Below, one piece after another: positions 48,667 through 60,067 of a DNA stretch of 64,000 nucleotides (position 1 is its first letter; every line of letters begins with the position of its first letter). The notes beneath the pieces are model-generated. The model was not told the origin of the DNA. It searched no databases and was given only the letters and a program-made list of their open reading frames with translations. The DNA is from Hymenopus coronatus (lineage: Eukaryota > Arthropoda > Insecta > Mantodea > Hymenopodidae): assembly GCA_030762935.1 (NCBI GenBank), contig CM060900.1, positions 107,846,620-107,910,619 of the forward strand, given 5' to 3'. The position numbers were made by a program, and so were the translations under genes.

Positions 48667-48890
48667 CTTCAATATGCTTTTTGCAAGCTGGTATGAGATT
48701 TTCGCTTCTCATATGTCGTTCTTGATACTGTTTGTTAATAAAAGTAAAATTGTTTATTCATTTATTATGAGTTTCAATAATAAAGATTTTAGTAACCTAA
48801 TGCTGAATAATTATTATTATTATTATTATTACTACTATAATTATTACTACTATAATTATTATTATTATTATTATTATTATTTTTCGACTG
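48667..48890 (+). repeat. Local duplication, copy 1, with ATT/ACT triplet tract
   Basis: cttcaatatgctttttgcaa through tcgcttctcatatgtcgttct is nearly identical to 49895-49950, and both copies run into a triplet-repeat tract ~100 bases later (here 48808-48881). Confidence 0.85.
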
Positions 48891-49894
48891 GTTCCCGGTG
48901 TGCTACATTGGTCTTCCTCGTGCCTCGGTTGGTATCAGGTTAAAATCTCGCTCCCTGCAGAAGGCTGGAATGGTTTCTGGGAATGCAGGATCGGTAGAGC
49001 ATGGGTTTGGATCCTGGTAAGGACGTTAACGGAGATCTCAGCGGTGGAATGAGAAGCACGGTACTCAGCTTTCTCTACTTGCTTTACCGATGAACCAATA
49101 AATTACACTTCACATCACCAAAGTTTCTACAGGCCGTGGTTGGTTTGATTCCCCAACAGCTGCTCTCTGTCACTTCGCGGTCTCACAATGCCCAATAGAA
49201 CCCCCTCACTATTCCGGAGGTAACTTTGAGCGATCATAACAGCAAAATTTTCTCATTTTCTCATTAATTTTCTAATTAGCTGTCCGCCGCGCTTAATTAT
49301 TTGGTGACTTATGGAAATTTAAACTTAAGCTGCACACTTTGCACGCGTTCCTGTCCCGTCTGGACATAGCTTCACTGTCAGTCTTCCAGAGAAGTGCCTG
49401 CTGCTCTAATTTTCCTCCCTTTTTATACGAATATGATATTCGTGACTTTTATGCCCATAGTTTTACGGGATTGGTGATTTTTCGCGCTACTATTGGCGTC
49501 CATCATCGCATCACTCAGCTCGTTTGTTTAGTTTTGTCATGTGAGCATTTTCCGTTGCTTCGCCGGAGTTCATCGGCCTACGTGACTCTAGTTCACCCTG
49601 CAGTTACAGGACCTGATGTAACAAAAGATGTTTCCATCTTTCACTCTTACTGAAATCAAAGGATTGGTTGCCTACCTGTCGGCAACATGTGCAATTCTGA
49701 GTGAACTTACTGCTTCCTAGCTACCTTTAGGCCAATTCTTAATACAACCCTTTACAATCAATTATAAGCCAACACAGTATTCTCTCCACTTATTTGCTTG
49801 CCCTTGATTATTTTATTTACCTGACACATATTTCTATTAGTACTTAATCAGCTATCATCAATTTAATGTACACGGCTATGCTTTGTCTCAGGTT
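48891..49894. other. Unassigned stretch between the duplicated copies
   Basis: No feature is supported. A 104-codon frame at 49339-49653 shows no motif. Confidence 0.4.
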
Positions 49895-50100
49895 CTTCAA
49901 TATGCTTTTTGCAAGCTGGTATGAGATTTTCGCTTCTCACATGTCGTTCTCGATACGTTTGTTAATAAAAATAAAACTTTCTTTTTTCATTTATGAGCTT
50001 TACATAAGACAGGTTTTTAGTAATCTAATACTGTAATTATTATTAGTAGTAGTAGTAGTATTGTTATTAATATTATTATTACTACTATTAATGTACCAGT
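49895..50100 (+). repeat. Local duplication, copy 2
   Basis: Direct repeat of 48667-48890, about 1.23 kb downstream, including a related but rearranged ATT/AGT/ACT triplet tract (50037-50092). Confidence 0.85.
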
Positions 50101-50927
50101 TATGCCTCTCATTAATTTGTTGAAGTAATGGTTATCAACTAATGACATTCTAGAGGTACAATTCCCTCCCGTTTTTTTTCTACCTACCCAAGAGCCAATA
50201 TAGTAATAAGTCTGTGATTAAATATATTTGAATAGCAAGTTCTTAACTAAAGTGGCCAAGGCTGTGGAATAATGAGGACACAATGTATGCATATTTTTCG
50301 GAGCAATAAGTTTTGGGAAATTTAAGGCGGCAATTTAACAATGTATTATAATTTCAGATACGCAATGCACCCGAGGTAACAGAAAAGTACGGTCATATTT
50401 TACGATAAAATGTCAAAACGTGAATTTTAAGGCCTTAGTGATACTGCGGCCAAGGAAGGGTAGTGCAGCCAACAATGTAGAATGCCGCTTGCGATGTATA
50501 TTTGGAGCAGAAATGGCTATTATATGTGATCCTTGAGGAGCTGGTGATGACACAAGGCACGTTATCTGTATGCTTTCTGTGAACTCCCTATTGCATTCAT
50601 AGATATTGATGGAGTATTTCAAAAAGATTTAACATTTTAACTATGATGAGTTACGGTCAAGCTCCTCTGAAGATTGCATTTCTAGATAATTATATTCTAA
50701 CAGAAGGTGTTCAGCATTTTGTGTTATGTTTATTTACAGAAGTGGCAGAGAGAATTGCCGGCAAAGAGTTGCACAGTCTAGAATTATTTCCTGCAATAAT
50801 TCAGTAATTATAGCAACTACTTTCCAAACTTGCGTGCAGTCCCTTAAAAAATAAGTTTTGAGGTACCTTTGTGATGGTTTGAATCTGGATTTAACGATTT
50901 CTGGCAAGGGAAGTTTTGCTATTGGCG

Positions 50928-52095
50928 GGACCATTTTAGAACTTTTGTCATCGATGTAACAGTTCCAGAGCCCTGCCATCGATGTGACTGTTTCAGAAGT
51001 AGGCTACGATGCAACTGTTCCAGAAGTTCTGCCAACGGTGTTACTGTTCCAGAAGTTCTGACATCGGTGTGATTACTTCAGAAGTTCTGATATCGGTGTC
51101 ACTGTTCCAGACTTTCTGCTATCGATATAACTGTTCCAGAAGTTCTGCCATCGGTGTGACTGTTCCAGGTCTTCTATCATCGTTGTGCCTACCAGAAACT
51201 CAGTCATTATTATGACTTCCAGATGTTTTGTATCGTTGTGACTGTTCCAGAAATGCTGTCAAGAGTGCTATGTGGGTGTTTCGGAAGTTCTGCCATCGGT
51301 GTGAGTGTTCCAGAAGATCTGGCATCGGTTTGAGTGTTCCGGAAGTTCGGTCATCGGTATGAGTGTTCCTTAAGTTCTGGCATCGGTGTGAGTGTTCCGG
51401 AAGTTCTGCCATCGGTGTGAGTGTTCCAGAAGATCTGGCATCGGTTTGAGTGTTCCGAAAGTTCGGTCATCGGTGTGAGTGTTCCTTAAGTTCTGGCATC
51501 GGTGTGAGTGTTCCGGAAGTTCTGTCATCGGTGTGAGTATTCCGGAAGTTCTGTCATCGGTGTGAGTGTTCCTTAAGTTCTGGCATCGGTGTGAATATTC
51601 CAGAAGTTCTGTCATCGGAGTGAGTATTCCGGAAGTTCTGTCATCGGTGTGAGTATTCCGGAAGTTCGGCCATCGGTGTGAGTATTCCGGAAGTTCTGTC
51701 ATCGGTGTGAGTGTTCCAGAAGTTCTGTCATCGGTGTGAGTATTCCGGAAGTTCGGCCATTGGTGTGAGTATTCCGGAAGTTCTGTCATCGGTGTGAGTA
51801 TTCCGGAAGTTCGGCCATCGGTGTGAGTATTCCGGAAGTTCGGCCATCGGTGTGAGTATTCCGGAAGTTCGGCCAGCGGTGTGAGTGTTTCTTAAGTTCT
51901 GCCAACCGTGTGAGTGTTCCAGAAGCTCTGCCAATCGTGTGAGTGTTCCAGAAGCTCTGCAATCGGTGTGAGTGTTCCAGAAGTTCTATCATCGATGAGG
52001 CTGTTCCACAAGTTATGCCATTGGTGTGACTGTTTTAGAACTACCACCATGTGACTGCCCTAGAAGTTGTGCCTTCGGCGTGACTATTCCTTGTT
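50928..52095. repeat. Minisatellite, 29-bp unit, about 40 copies
   Basis: A unit of the form ttccggaagttctgtcatcg plus gtgtgagta repeats every 29 bases. The centre (about 51280-51990) is homogeneous; both flanks are diverged, with calls such as atcgatgtaactgttccaga near 50950 and 51125. Since 29 is not a multiple of three, 87 bases give a 29-residue protein period and several stop-free frames on the minus strand; these are artefacts. Confidence 0.97.
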
Positions 52096-53169
52096 AGCCA
52101 AATGGTGTAGTACTGTTTTCACAATAGCTTTACTTACTATTAATACTGTTTCTGGACCAGTAAAAGAGGGCGTCGTTCCTTGGCAAGTTTATCTCTTTGA
52201 TGCTAAAATGGCTGGATACCCAATGGAAAAGATATTTGCACCCAGACTTTGAATGGTCATCAACAAATTTAGCTAATTTAAAACCATGTCTGATGAACAT
52301 GAATGCATACACATTTTCCCCTGAGTCCATTCAAAGGCCATCACCTTTCCTGTTCTTGGAGGATCGATAACATTAACCAAATAAGTATTTGCTAGGTGCT
52401 TGCACGCTGAAAGTTCCATGCAACGCAAAATTAAATTGGCTGGTCGTTTTATGTTGACGGCTATCACATCTGCAATTTAATTAATCTTGACAAAAAGCTA
52501 TCAAAAAAGCAAAGTATCTGTCTGTACCGGAGTCACCGCAGTGTACGCCTGTCTGAAGCGATAAAGAGATCAATAAGGTGTCAGGAGGTTTAAATTCGCC
52601 TCACCCCCATTCGTGTTAAAGCGTTCAAATGCTCACATTATTAGGTTGAAGGCAGCTTCAAAAGCTTCTGTTTATGCTAACGGGGTTCAAAGAATATTGA
52701 ACGCTGCAGTATATTTAGTGTTACATACACGTCAGAAATGAAACATATAAATTGGCTGTGATTACGAAAACTTCTGAAATAGATAGGGATTTCAAATAAT
52801 GGTAAAAACAAAGACATGCTCACACGGTGCTTGTAGAGTCTTGTGATTTTGAAGCGGCTTTTTCACTTTCTCTAGCACACAATTATCAGATAAGGAAGGT
52901 ATTTCATTCTAAAACAATATTCTGTACCGAGATTTTACCGAAGGTACTTGTTTTGAAACTCCTCAAACAAAAGAGCAATTTCACAGAAAGGTCCATTTAT
53001 ATGGCTTTGAACTGCATAACTCAAAGTCGAAAAGTTGGATTGTCACGAAACTTATTATGCAAGTCCAGTCCAGTCAAAGATAGGACAAGAAAATATTAAA
53101 CAAAGCCTCTCACTCCTACTATCTTTTACATGGAACAGTTTACGGTATTGTTGAATCTCTCAAAAATGA
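52096..53169. other. Unassigned noncoding stretch
   Basis: No feature is supported here. Confidence 0.45.
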
Positions 53170-53300
53170 AATTAACAGTTTTATTTAAAGTACCATATTA
53201 TAAAGATATTTACATGAAAAATAAAATGTATATCTTCAGTTTATGAGAATAGCCTGTGGATAACCCTTCATTCGGAAAGAATTTTGTGTAATGTAGTTAT
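53170..53300 (-). repeat. Dispersed repeat D1, end fragment
   Basis: acatgaaaaataaaatgta, gagaatagc and cttcattcggaaagaatt match 4640-4760 and 48110-48180. Confidence 0.45.
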
Positions 53301-53304
53301 TTTT

Positions 53305-53510
53305 GGTAGTGTTTAATGCCCGCTTTAACTATTTGTGGCACCACAGGCGATGACACTGATGAAACATGAAATGAAGATAGAGCACCGGTGGAACGCGATG
53401 GCGGGGAGAAACCGGAGAAAACCCGCACCCGCGCCGCTTTGTCCACTACAAATCATACATGCGGTCGCGTGGAGTCGAACCTAGGCCGTCTAGGTGAGCG
53501 GCGAGTGGTT
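53305..53510 (-). mobile_element. SINE-B, long copy, minus strand
   Basis: Contains the complement of the 3' end (gtttaatgcccgctttaact), the gaaaccggagaaaacccgc middle and a B box (gagtcgaacctag on the plus strand). It is the most complete relative of the copy at 15078-15322. Confidence 0.8.
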
Positions 53511-53944
53511 TGTATAATGCATAACTGGTACAGTTATTCAATGGACAAAACGTACTATACAAAAAGCGTAGATATCTTTAAAACACACAATTAATTTCAA
53601 ATAACTTTCTTGTAGCATACATAATTTCCGGGATGTCTGTTATTGATTGTTCGAAATGTTCAATACTTATTTATTCCTTTCAAGCCCTGTCAATGTTCAG
53701 TTGCTTCTCGTGATTACGCGGAAAGGGTAGGTATGAAATTTTAAGGCCAGGATTCAACGTCCAGACCACAAACATTTTGTTATCGTTGTTCTGTATTCCC
53801 TTTGTATCTATAAGAAATGTGTGTTGTAGCCATTTTGGCAAAGGTTTCATTCGATTAAAATGAAGTAGGTCGAAGAATAAAGAAGATTTTGAAAACGGTA
53901 TTGTAGGATACAAACGCATTTTCTCTTACTTCTTTTAACGTCCT
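53511..53944. other. Unassigned noncoding stretch
   Basis: Nothing is supported here. Confidence 0.45.
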
Positions 53945-54990
53945 CCCAGCTCGCGAATTAATTGCAGACTAGTTTTTAACCATTCATCGCAACACGTCTT
54001 TCAAGCAGCTCTTCGCCTAGAGAAATGTCATACTCTCCTCCTCTTTTCCAGGCGATCCCTCAATGTTACCCGAATCTTCCAGTTTTCTTTAATCTGATTG
54101 GTCTTCATCTCTACCGGCTGGGATTTTCCCAACGTCTCAACATCGCTATGTATGCGGACGATACTGCAATCTTCTCAACACATGGCAATAGCCACACCTC
54201 CAGAAATCACCTTCAAGAGGCCTTAAACTTAATTATACCCTGGTTAGACAACTGGCGTATTTCGCTCAACCAGCAAAAATGTGAAGCAATGATCTTTACA
54301 TCATACAGACAGAACTATCCACCACCAGTAATGCTCCCAACGAAACATATACCCTGGAAAACTGAGACAGAAACAGTGAAATATCTCGGTGTACTCCTGG
54401 ATCGACGACTCACATGGAAACCAGATATAAGCAACAAACTTAAACTAGCCCGAGCAAGACTGGCAAAGCTTTACCCTCTCCTCAACAAAAGACCTTCACT
54501 CAAACTAAAAAACTGCACACTACTTTACACGACTCTTTTAAGACCACTGTTACTATACGCTTGTCCAGTTTGGGGAGGAACCAGTCCTTCCGAAATCAAA
54601 CGTATCCAGACATTTCAAAACAAAATATTGCGAATCTCAACGAAAGCACCTTGGTTTGTCAGAAATAGTCAACTACGTAGAAAAACTGGAATCAGCATCA
54701 TTCAACAGTCAATTTCTTCAATAGCCGAACAGTTTTACAGCAAGCTAAAACACGTCTCAGGAGTCATTCACTATCCTCTTGGCAGACAATCTAGCTATCC
54801 AACTCGCATCAAGAGTCGCCTACCACTACACCAGCTCTCACGACAACACTTTCTGTAAAATAAAAACAAAAATGTGCCTACTTATAAAGGGGCCCAATGT
54901 TACTCAGTATCATGCATGTAAATAATGTATATAATCAATGATCTGTAGAGCGCACATGTGCTGATCGATCAATAAATCATTAAAAAAAAA
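53945..54990 (+). mobile_element. 5'-truncated Jockey-like LINE
   Basis: The RT-coding remnant (54025-54858) is followed by a ~125-base 3' region with aataaa (54971-54976) and a short poly(A) (54983-54990). The 5' end lies before the catalytic motif, near 53945, as expected from incomplete reverse transcription. Confidence 0.82.
54025..54858 (+). pseudogene. Reverse transcriptase C-terminal part, Jockey-like LINE
   Basis: Reads 277 codons without a stop. Residues 8-24 (AIPQC...FFNL) correspond to the usual GVPQG...LFNL motif with substitutions at both Gly. The catalytic YADD is at residues 43-46 (MYADDTAIF). Then come WRISLNQQKCEAMIF, VKYLGVLLDRRLTWK and LRPLLLYACPVWG, in the order of Jockey/CR1-type RTs. 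The finger domain and the upstream endonuclease are missing, so it is a fragment of the ~900-residue ORF2; the first Met is not the true start. The intact frame over this length means a fairly recent insertion. RT uses element RNA as template at nicked DNA. Confidence 0.9.
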
Positions 54991-56132
54991 CGGCAATGTA
55001 CGCCGAACTTGGTACGTTACGACTAACATTTAGCGAGCACAAGCTCCTATCCAAGTCCCGTTTGTGCTTCCTGGTATCTCTTAACAGGGCGTGAACGGAA
55101 AAAGAACTATTTCAGAGATAACACATTTGTAGCTTTTAGTTTAAGCAGTTTGTTTAAACTGTTACCAAGATATTTCGTAATTTATATGCACGTTATATTT
55201 CCATGGGATCATAGCTGAAAGTGTATTAGGCGTTCACTTACACATGAAACTTATGATTTCGCGTATCACGTTTCTTTCAGAAGCAGTCTGTAATGTCAAA
55301 ATACGGGTAATAAAAGCTAAATGTATTTTATCTAAACGAACTGCACTGCACAGTAAATAAAAATTAACTATGTTGAGAACTGCGTCTCTGTAGAATATAT
55401 TCGAACATCCTTCGAACATTGGCTTTCTTTCCCGCTCCCAGTAGCAGTCTCTTTTCATGAACCAATAGAAATTCCCCTGTTATTTAACTTAGGCTGCTAA
55501 CTCTGAGCAAACTTCACAATTTCGTGCCCCCTTAAGGCTTGATGTGTCCTTTTTTTTAGACTCAAGGACGTTCTTCTATGTATTTTACTCTATCTCTTTG
55601 GTTATCGTCCCAAAAACCTTGAGCGAGAGATTTCTATTTTATGACCCGTACAGTTTCAGCTACAGCTCTCTTGTAACTAATCTTATGCTAACATACTATA
55701 ATAATATCATCTTATTTCTATTACTACATGCATTATTTACATTATCTTGCTTTTTAATTATTTACACCTTCTTGCAATCATTAGTACTGCCTCAATATTC
55801 ACCTTGCAGCATTGCGTAACCCTAATAGTATAAAATGTTTGTCACCAAATTCATGAACCTAACACCCCAATTATTTTATTAATTGGAACCTTCACTTTAG
55901 GCACGTTGAATATATACTGAGAATAAAAATACAATTACTAGTCATTAAAGGATTTGCAAGGAGAGAAATGAGGTGAACTAGGATAGGTATATTCTGTTAC
56001 TCCATCCTGCATTAGGATTTTCTCACAGAGTGCTGAGGGTAAATTCCACCTATTACTTGAAACTATAATAAGTTCACTTTATTGGTGCATAATCGTTTTC
56101 ACACATAAACCTGTGTGGGATAAAAGTGTAAA
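54991..56132. other. Unassigned noncoding stretch
   Basis: Nothing is supported here beyond scattered chance frames. Confidence 0.45.
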
Positions 56133-56398
56133 ACGTAGAGTCAAACTGAAAACTTCAATGCCAAAGCCGAGATTTAAACCATTCATCTCCCGGTTGCTCT
56201 CAGCAACTGAGCTGCCAATGTCGACTTAAAATATCGGGTATTTTAATCCTGGGATTCATAGTTTATCCAACTATTTGTTCAATAAATGGTATCCCCCCCG
56301 TAAAAGCAGGTAAGAGCAACAGGACGGAGACTGGGACAACCGTGGTTCAAATCCCGGCTACGGCATTCAACTTCTTTGTGTGACTCTATTTTTCTTAT
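56133..56398. mobile_element. Head-to-head pair of tRNA-like SINE units, locus 2
   Basis: The left unit runs on the minus strand (gtagagtcaaactgaaaact at its tail, B box complement agatttaaacc) and the right unit on the plus strand (B box gtggttcaaatcccggct, tail gtgtgactctattt). Head sequences lie between them. The spacer is longer and differs from locus 1 (37209-37405). Confidence 0.7.
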
Positions 56399-57098
56399 TC
56401 ATCTTATTGAGTCTTGCATTTCAAAACAATGGAAGTATCTTAAAGCATCCTGAGTAACCATTAAAAGAGTTTTTCACGACAATTTCTAAGAAAATGCACA
56501 CAGGAGTTTTCTAAATATCCTGAAAAAGTATTTCAATTTAAATAAAGTTTATCCTCATAATTATAAAATAACTTTATCAAAAGTGCTCAAGATATGCTGC
56601 TCTGTTGAAATTTGTTAGAAATATTCCATATAGTATTAAGAATATTCTGACTAACTTTGCTGGCACGTAATCTTCGCATATGTTAGCGGTGTACTTTGGA
56701 ACGCTTATAGACGATTGTTGCTCAGTTCGATGGGCTTCCTTTGTTAGCAAAACTCCTTATCATAGAGGACGTAAGTTTAGCACGTTAGAAAGCGGTAGTA
56801 GTACTTGCTAGCCTTGGAATACCACGCCAAGGTTCAATGGACACGTGCTAGTATGTTCCCTGTTTCTGGAAATTTCTGGCCATGTCATCGAGAGACATAA
56901 AAGGTAGAGCCGCAAACGAGATGATTTTTGTCGATTGCGAGTCTGAGCGCGCAGTTGCGCTAGGGAGAGCGTTGTGTCTACGTATTCAAGCGACGAGAAA
57001 ATTGTACCACAGAATTGTTGTGAAAGTATCTGAATAAACACGTTTATGTGAAATCAGATTTGCGCAATAAAGAGAATTTTTATTACAATATCTAAACA
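56399..57098. promoter_or_regulatory. Promoter-like and polyadenylation-like stretch
   Basis: The only visible signals are a TATA-like acataaaagg near 56895, and two aataaa signals (57033 and 57066) about 140-170 bases later, followed by attttattacaatatc. This could be another LTR-like repeat, but without a second copy it is weak. 56399-56690 holds nothing I can name. Confidence 0.25.
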
Positions 57099-57645
57099 TG
57101 TATTGTGACCATACTCCACGGCCAAAATCACCGACCATGCGCACGGCTTGCTTTGTAAGTCATAGCTGATTGTTGGCACACATTGTTACACACGTGCGTT
57201 AGTGAACACCTTTGCTGCGGTAATTTCTTTTGATATCGCTGCTGTGATCGGTACGCACGCGCAAGTGAACACGTGTTCTTTCGGAAGGTTCTTTGACGTT
57301 GAAGCCACGCATTGTTAAGCCTGAGCGAGTTTGTGAATATCGGCAGTGTACTGCACGTGCGTCTGCCTCTGTAAATTTCCAGTGACGTAACGAACAGATA
57401 TAAAAAGGGTAATGAAGACTAACTGGTGTGCAGTTTTCATCGGGAATGCATAACTTGCAACTTTTGAGTTCGACGGGAATTTCGTAGCGAATTGTATTGG
57501 CGCAGCAGCGAACGTCGAAAAAAACTACACTGCAGAATTTTTAAGAAAAAAAGATTTTTGTGCGCAGATTATAATCAGTCTGTGGAAAAATAGAGTTGTT
57601 GGAGACAAAGAGAGCTTTTGTTGAAGTATTTATATAGCCATTGGA
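57099..57645 (+). mobile_element. LTR-like repeat, copy 1
   Basis: See the relative at 29871-30385. This copy starts tgtattgtgacc, has TATA and initiator near the middle, the conserved gggaatttcgtagcg and cagcgaacgtcgaaaa blocks downstream, and ends near tatatagcca. The next bases are ttggacccgg, which would be in the position of a primer binding site beginning with tgg. No gag, pol or env similarity follows. Confidence 0.55.
57399..57439 (+). promoter_or_regulatory. TATA box plus initiator in LTR-like copy 1
   Basis: tataaaaa (57399-57406) is followed by cagttttca (57431-57439), a 33-base spacing that matches the copy at 30074-30113. Confidence 0.62.
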
Positions 57646-57654
57646 CCCGGATCG

Positions 57655-57795
57655 TCAACTTAAGGCACGTAAAACAACCTCAAGCCTGATAAAGAGACCA
57701 CTGAGTGACACTAAATATTCTTTCACGCCCAATATAGAATGGGACGCTGAGAACCACAGTAGTTAAAGAGCGTCCATAAATAAAACTCCATTTCA
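57655..57795 (+). repeat. Left arm of a ~140-bp inverted repeat
   Basis: ctcaagcctgataaagaga, gaatgggacg and agttaaagagcgtcc recur in reverse complement at 61780-61920 in the same spacing. The arms bound about 4.0 kb. Confidence 0.75.
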
Positions 57796-58564
57796 ATTTT
57801 TCCCCAACTAAAACCACTTTGTTTGTCAGGCTGAAACGTGTTTATCAAATGAAAATATTAAAAATTTGAGAGAGAAAAAATATGACAAAGCATATACAAC
57901 CGGCTCCTAGTGATAATTAATACTGAGTTTGTTCTGGTCATCATTCCTCGCTGGGTAAAGGGACGCTCCAGTAAAAGAAGTATTTAATACAGCTAGTACT
58001 TGAACAATGGATCTTTGGGTATCCGTGGCGTTGCACTGGTAATTCAGCCATCATGTGAGCATACCTGGTGCAACATTAATTCACTATATATAGGCTGTAG
58101 GATATCGAAACAGAGGAACACCTCGCTCACTATGGCACCATAATGGATCGATTGTGGTCACCCCTCTCCCCCGGAAGGCAGAGATACGGTGAAGGATCCG
58201 GAGGTGATCATAAGCCCGCAGGCAGAAAGGTCCTCAGAGACGCTCAGGTGTCCCTAATATTTCGAATTCGAACACCCGCGCACCATTAGAGAGCAGTTCC
58301 AAGAGAGCTACTCAGTGACCCTAGTAGGCAGGACAGTCAGTATGAGTGTAATATTAATACATATACCCTTGTTAGGTCGTTAATATAACATTACCAATAT
58401 AATAATTAATATTTCCTGATAGTTGATATAACTATATGAATATTACCCGGATACTAAATACTTACGATAGGAAAGTTGTCATAAAGGCGTTTTCCGAAGT
58501 TCTGAGACATACCAGTTGGTTGATCAGGTAAAAAAAAAAATTGAATCAGTTGGAGGATTGTATG
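57796..58564. other. Unassigned interval inside the inverted-repeat pair
   Basis: No frame or family supported. A gggacgctccagtaaaagaag stretch at 57960 echoes the arm sequence (gcgtcc) weakly. Confidence 0.4.
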
Positions 58565-58645
58565 TCACAGTAGCTCAATGGTTAGAGCTGCCGCAGGGAG
58601 AGCGGGAGAACAGTGTTCAAATCCCGGCTCTGGCATTGAACTTTT
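58565..58645 (+). repeat. tRNA-like SINE unit (same family as the head-to-head pairs)
   Basis: A box tagctcaatggttagagctg and B box gtgttcaaatcccggct with tRNA-like spacing, then ctggcattgaacttttcag, the family's tail block. This is a single unit with the best-preserved A box. Confidence 0.72.
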
Positions 58646-59640
58646 CAGCTGGTTGTAACAGCAAAATGTGGAAAGTTGGCTAAAGAAGGCTAATTGACAT
58701 CAGCCGATAGGAAATTGAATCAGATTGTAAAATTATACCTTCTCTAAAAGACTATATTAAGACTTCGATTAATCTTTCGATTAGATATTAACACGGGACT
58801 CCGTGCATCAATTAGACGAAGAGAGGAATAAACTTAGAGGTATTTCCATAAATGAAATTTTAAGGATCCCTGTATTAACAAGTACCTCGGGAAACTTAGC
58901 AAATAAAGTAAGTAAAATAGCATGGGAAGAAGAACCAATAAAAGAAGTAATTGAAATTAATATACCTGGTGAGAGAATTTTAAGAAGACCAGAAAGATTA
59001 ATTATACAAAATTTATAAGGCGTAATTATATCACTTTAATTTGATGCAACATAGTATTTATGAAGACGAAACTGAGGAACAGGAGTGTTGAGGTAAAATA
59101 GAAGAAGCAGGAAGTAAAGAGGAATAAATGAAAGAAGGAGATAGAAGAGCTGTAGAAGATGAAGTAGGAGAAGGATTAAGAGTAAAAGACTTAAAAGTAG
59201 ATGAAAGCATCCAGCATACTACGAGCAGGAGAGAATATTTTGCAAACGTACAGCACGCCGAGGTTGGGTTGAGAAATGAAAAAATAGACCCATAAGAGGT
59301 TAAAATAACCCTAATTGGGACTACAGGAGAACAGTTGAAGAGAGTAGAGTATGGAACGAGAGGGTAGAAGAGGGAGCCGTGCAGAGCGAGAGAGAGAGGA
59401 GGGGCATGGAGTAGAGGGCATCGAACGAAGAGACGCGGACAACCTAGGAGGCGAGGAAGGAGGATTGATTAGGAGAGAGCCATAAAACTAGAGAGGGAGG
59501 AGGTGCTTTGTGATGCAGCGAGTGTAAAGGTGAAAGTGTTGTGTGGTGAAGTAAATGTTTTGGTGAAGTTTAGATAGAATAAGTGTTAAGTGATAAATAG
59601 TGAAGTGGAATGTTAAATGAAACAGAAAAGAACGTATATA
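58646..59640 (+). other. Purine-rich strand-biased segment, no gene supported
   Basis: 58688-58743 matches a LINE fragment at 32508-32562. From about 58800 to 59640 the plus strand is strongly A/G-rich. A 71-codon frame (58803-59018) has no recognisable motif. Downstream stretches (59060-59480) show repeated gaagaag/gagag words broken by stops in each frame. Confidence 0.4.
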
Positions 59641-59965
59641 CATAATTAAAATAAATAAATTGTTTATATTATGACTATATGTCAAGTAGGTGCGTTATAA
59701 AAAAATTGCATTATAGTAAATTTATAAAATAAAGAAATGAAGTAGTTGTTAACTAAAAGGTTAAATTGAGAGAATAAATTGATTTATTTAATATTTTAAA
59801 TAAACAAAGTGGGATTATAAATGAATATAATAATAACAATAATAATGATAGTAATAATAATCTCAATATTAAATATAAATAAAAATAAATAATAAAATTC
59901 CTTTTGTGGAATTAATAAATTTAACTAGTAGAAACTTACCATACATAGGTTAATATATTAGCTGA

Positions 59966-60067
59966 GTGCTGGTTTCCAGCACATTTTCCGCTGGCTTCCA
60001 GCGGATAGAGGTTAGTTTTTGTAGTTAGGTGTAATAGGTTATTAGTTACATTTACTGGCTTCCAGTA
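59966..60067 (+). other. Three related stem-loops in series
   Basis: gtgctggtttccagcac (59966-59982), ccgctggcttccagcgg (59988-60004) and tactggcttccagta (60053-60067) are each perfect hairpins with a 3-base loop. The core ctgg-ytt-ccag is constant while the outer pairs change together (gtg/cac, ccg/cgg, ta/ta). Confidence 0.75.

Noticed and set aside
51370..51992. Open frames of 68-139 codons with a 29-residue period (minus strand)
   Set aside because: Direct by-product of the 29-bp minisatellite, which has no stop codon in its units.
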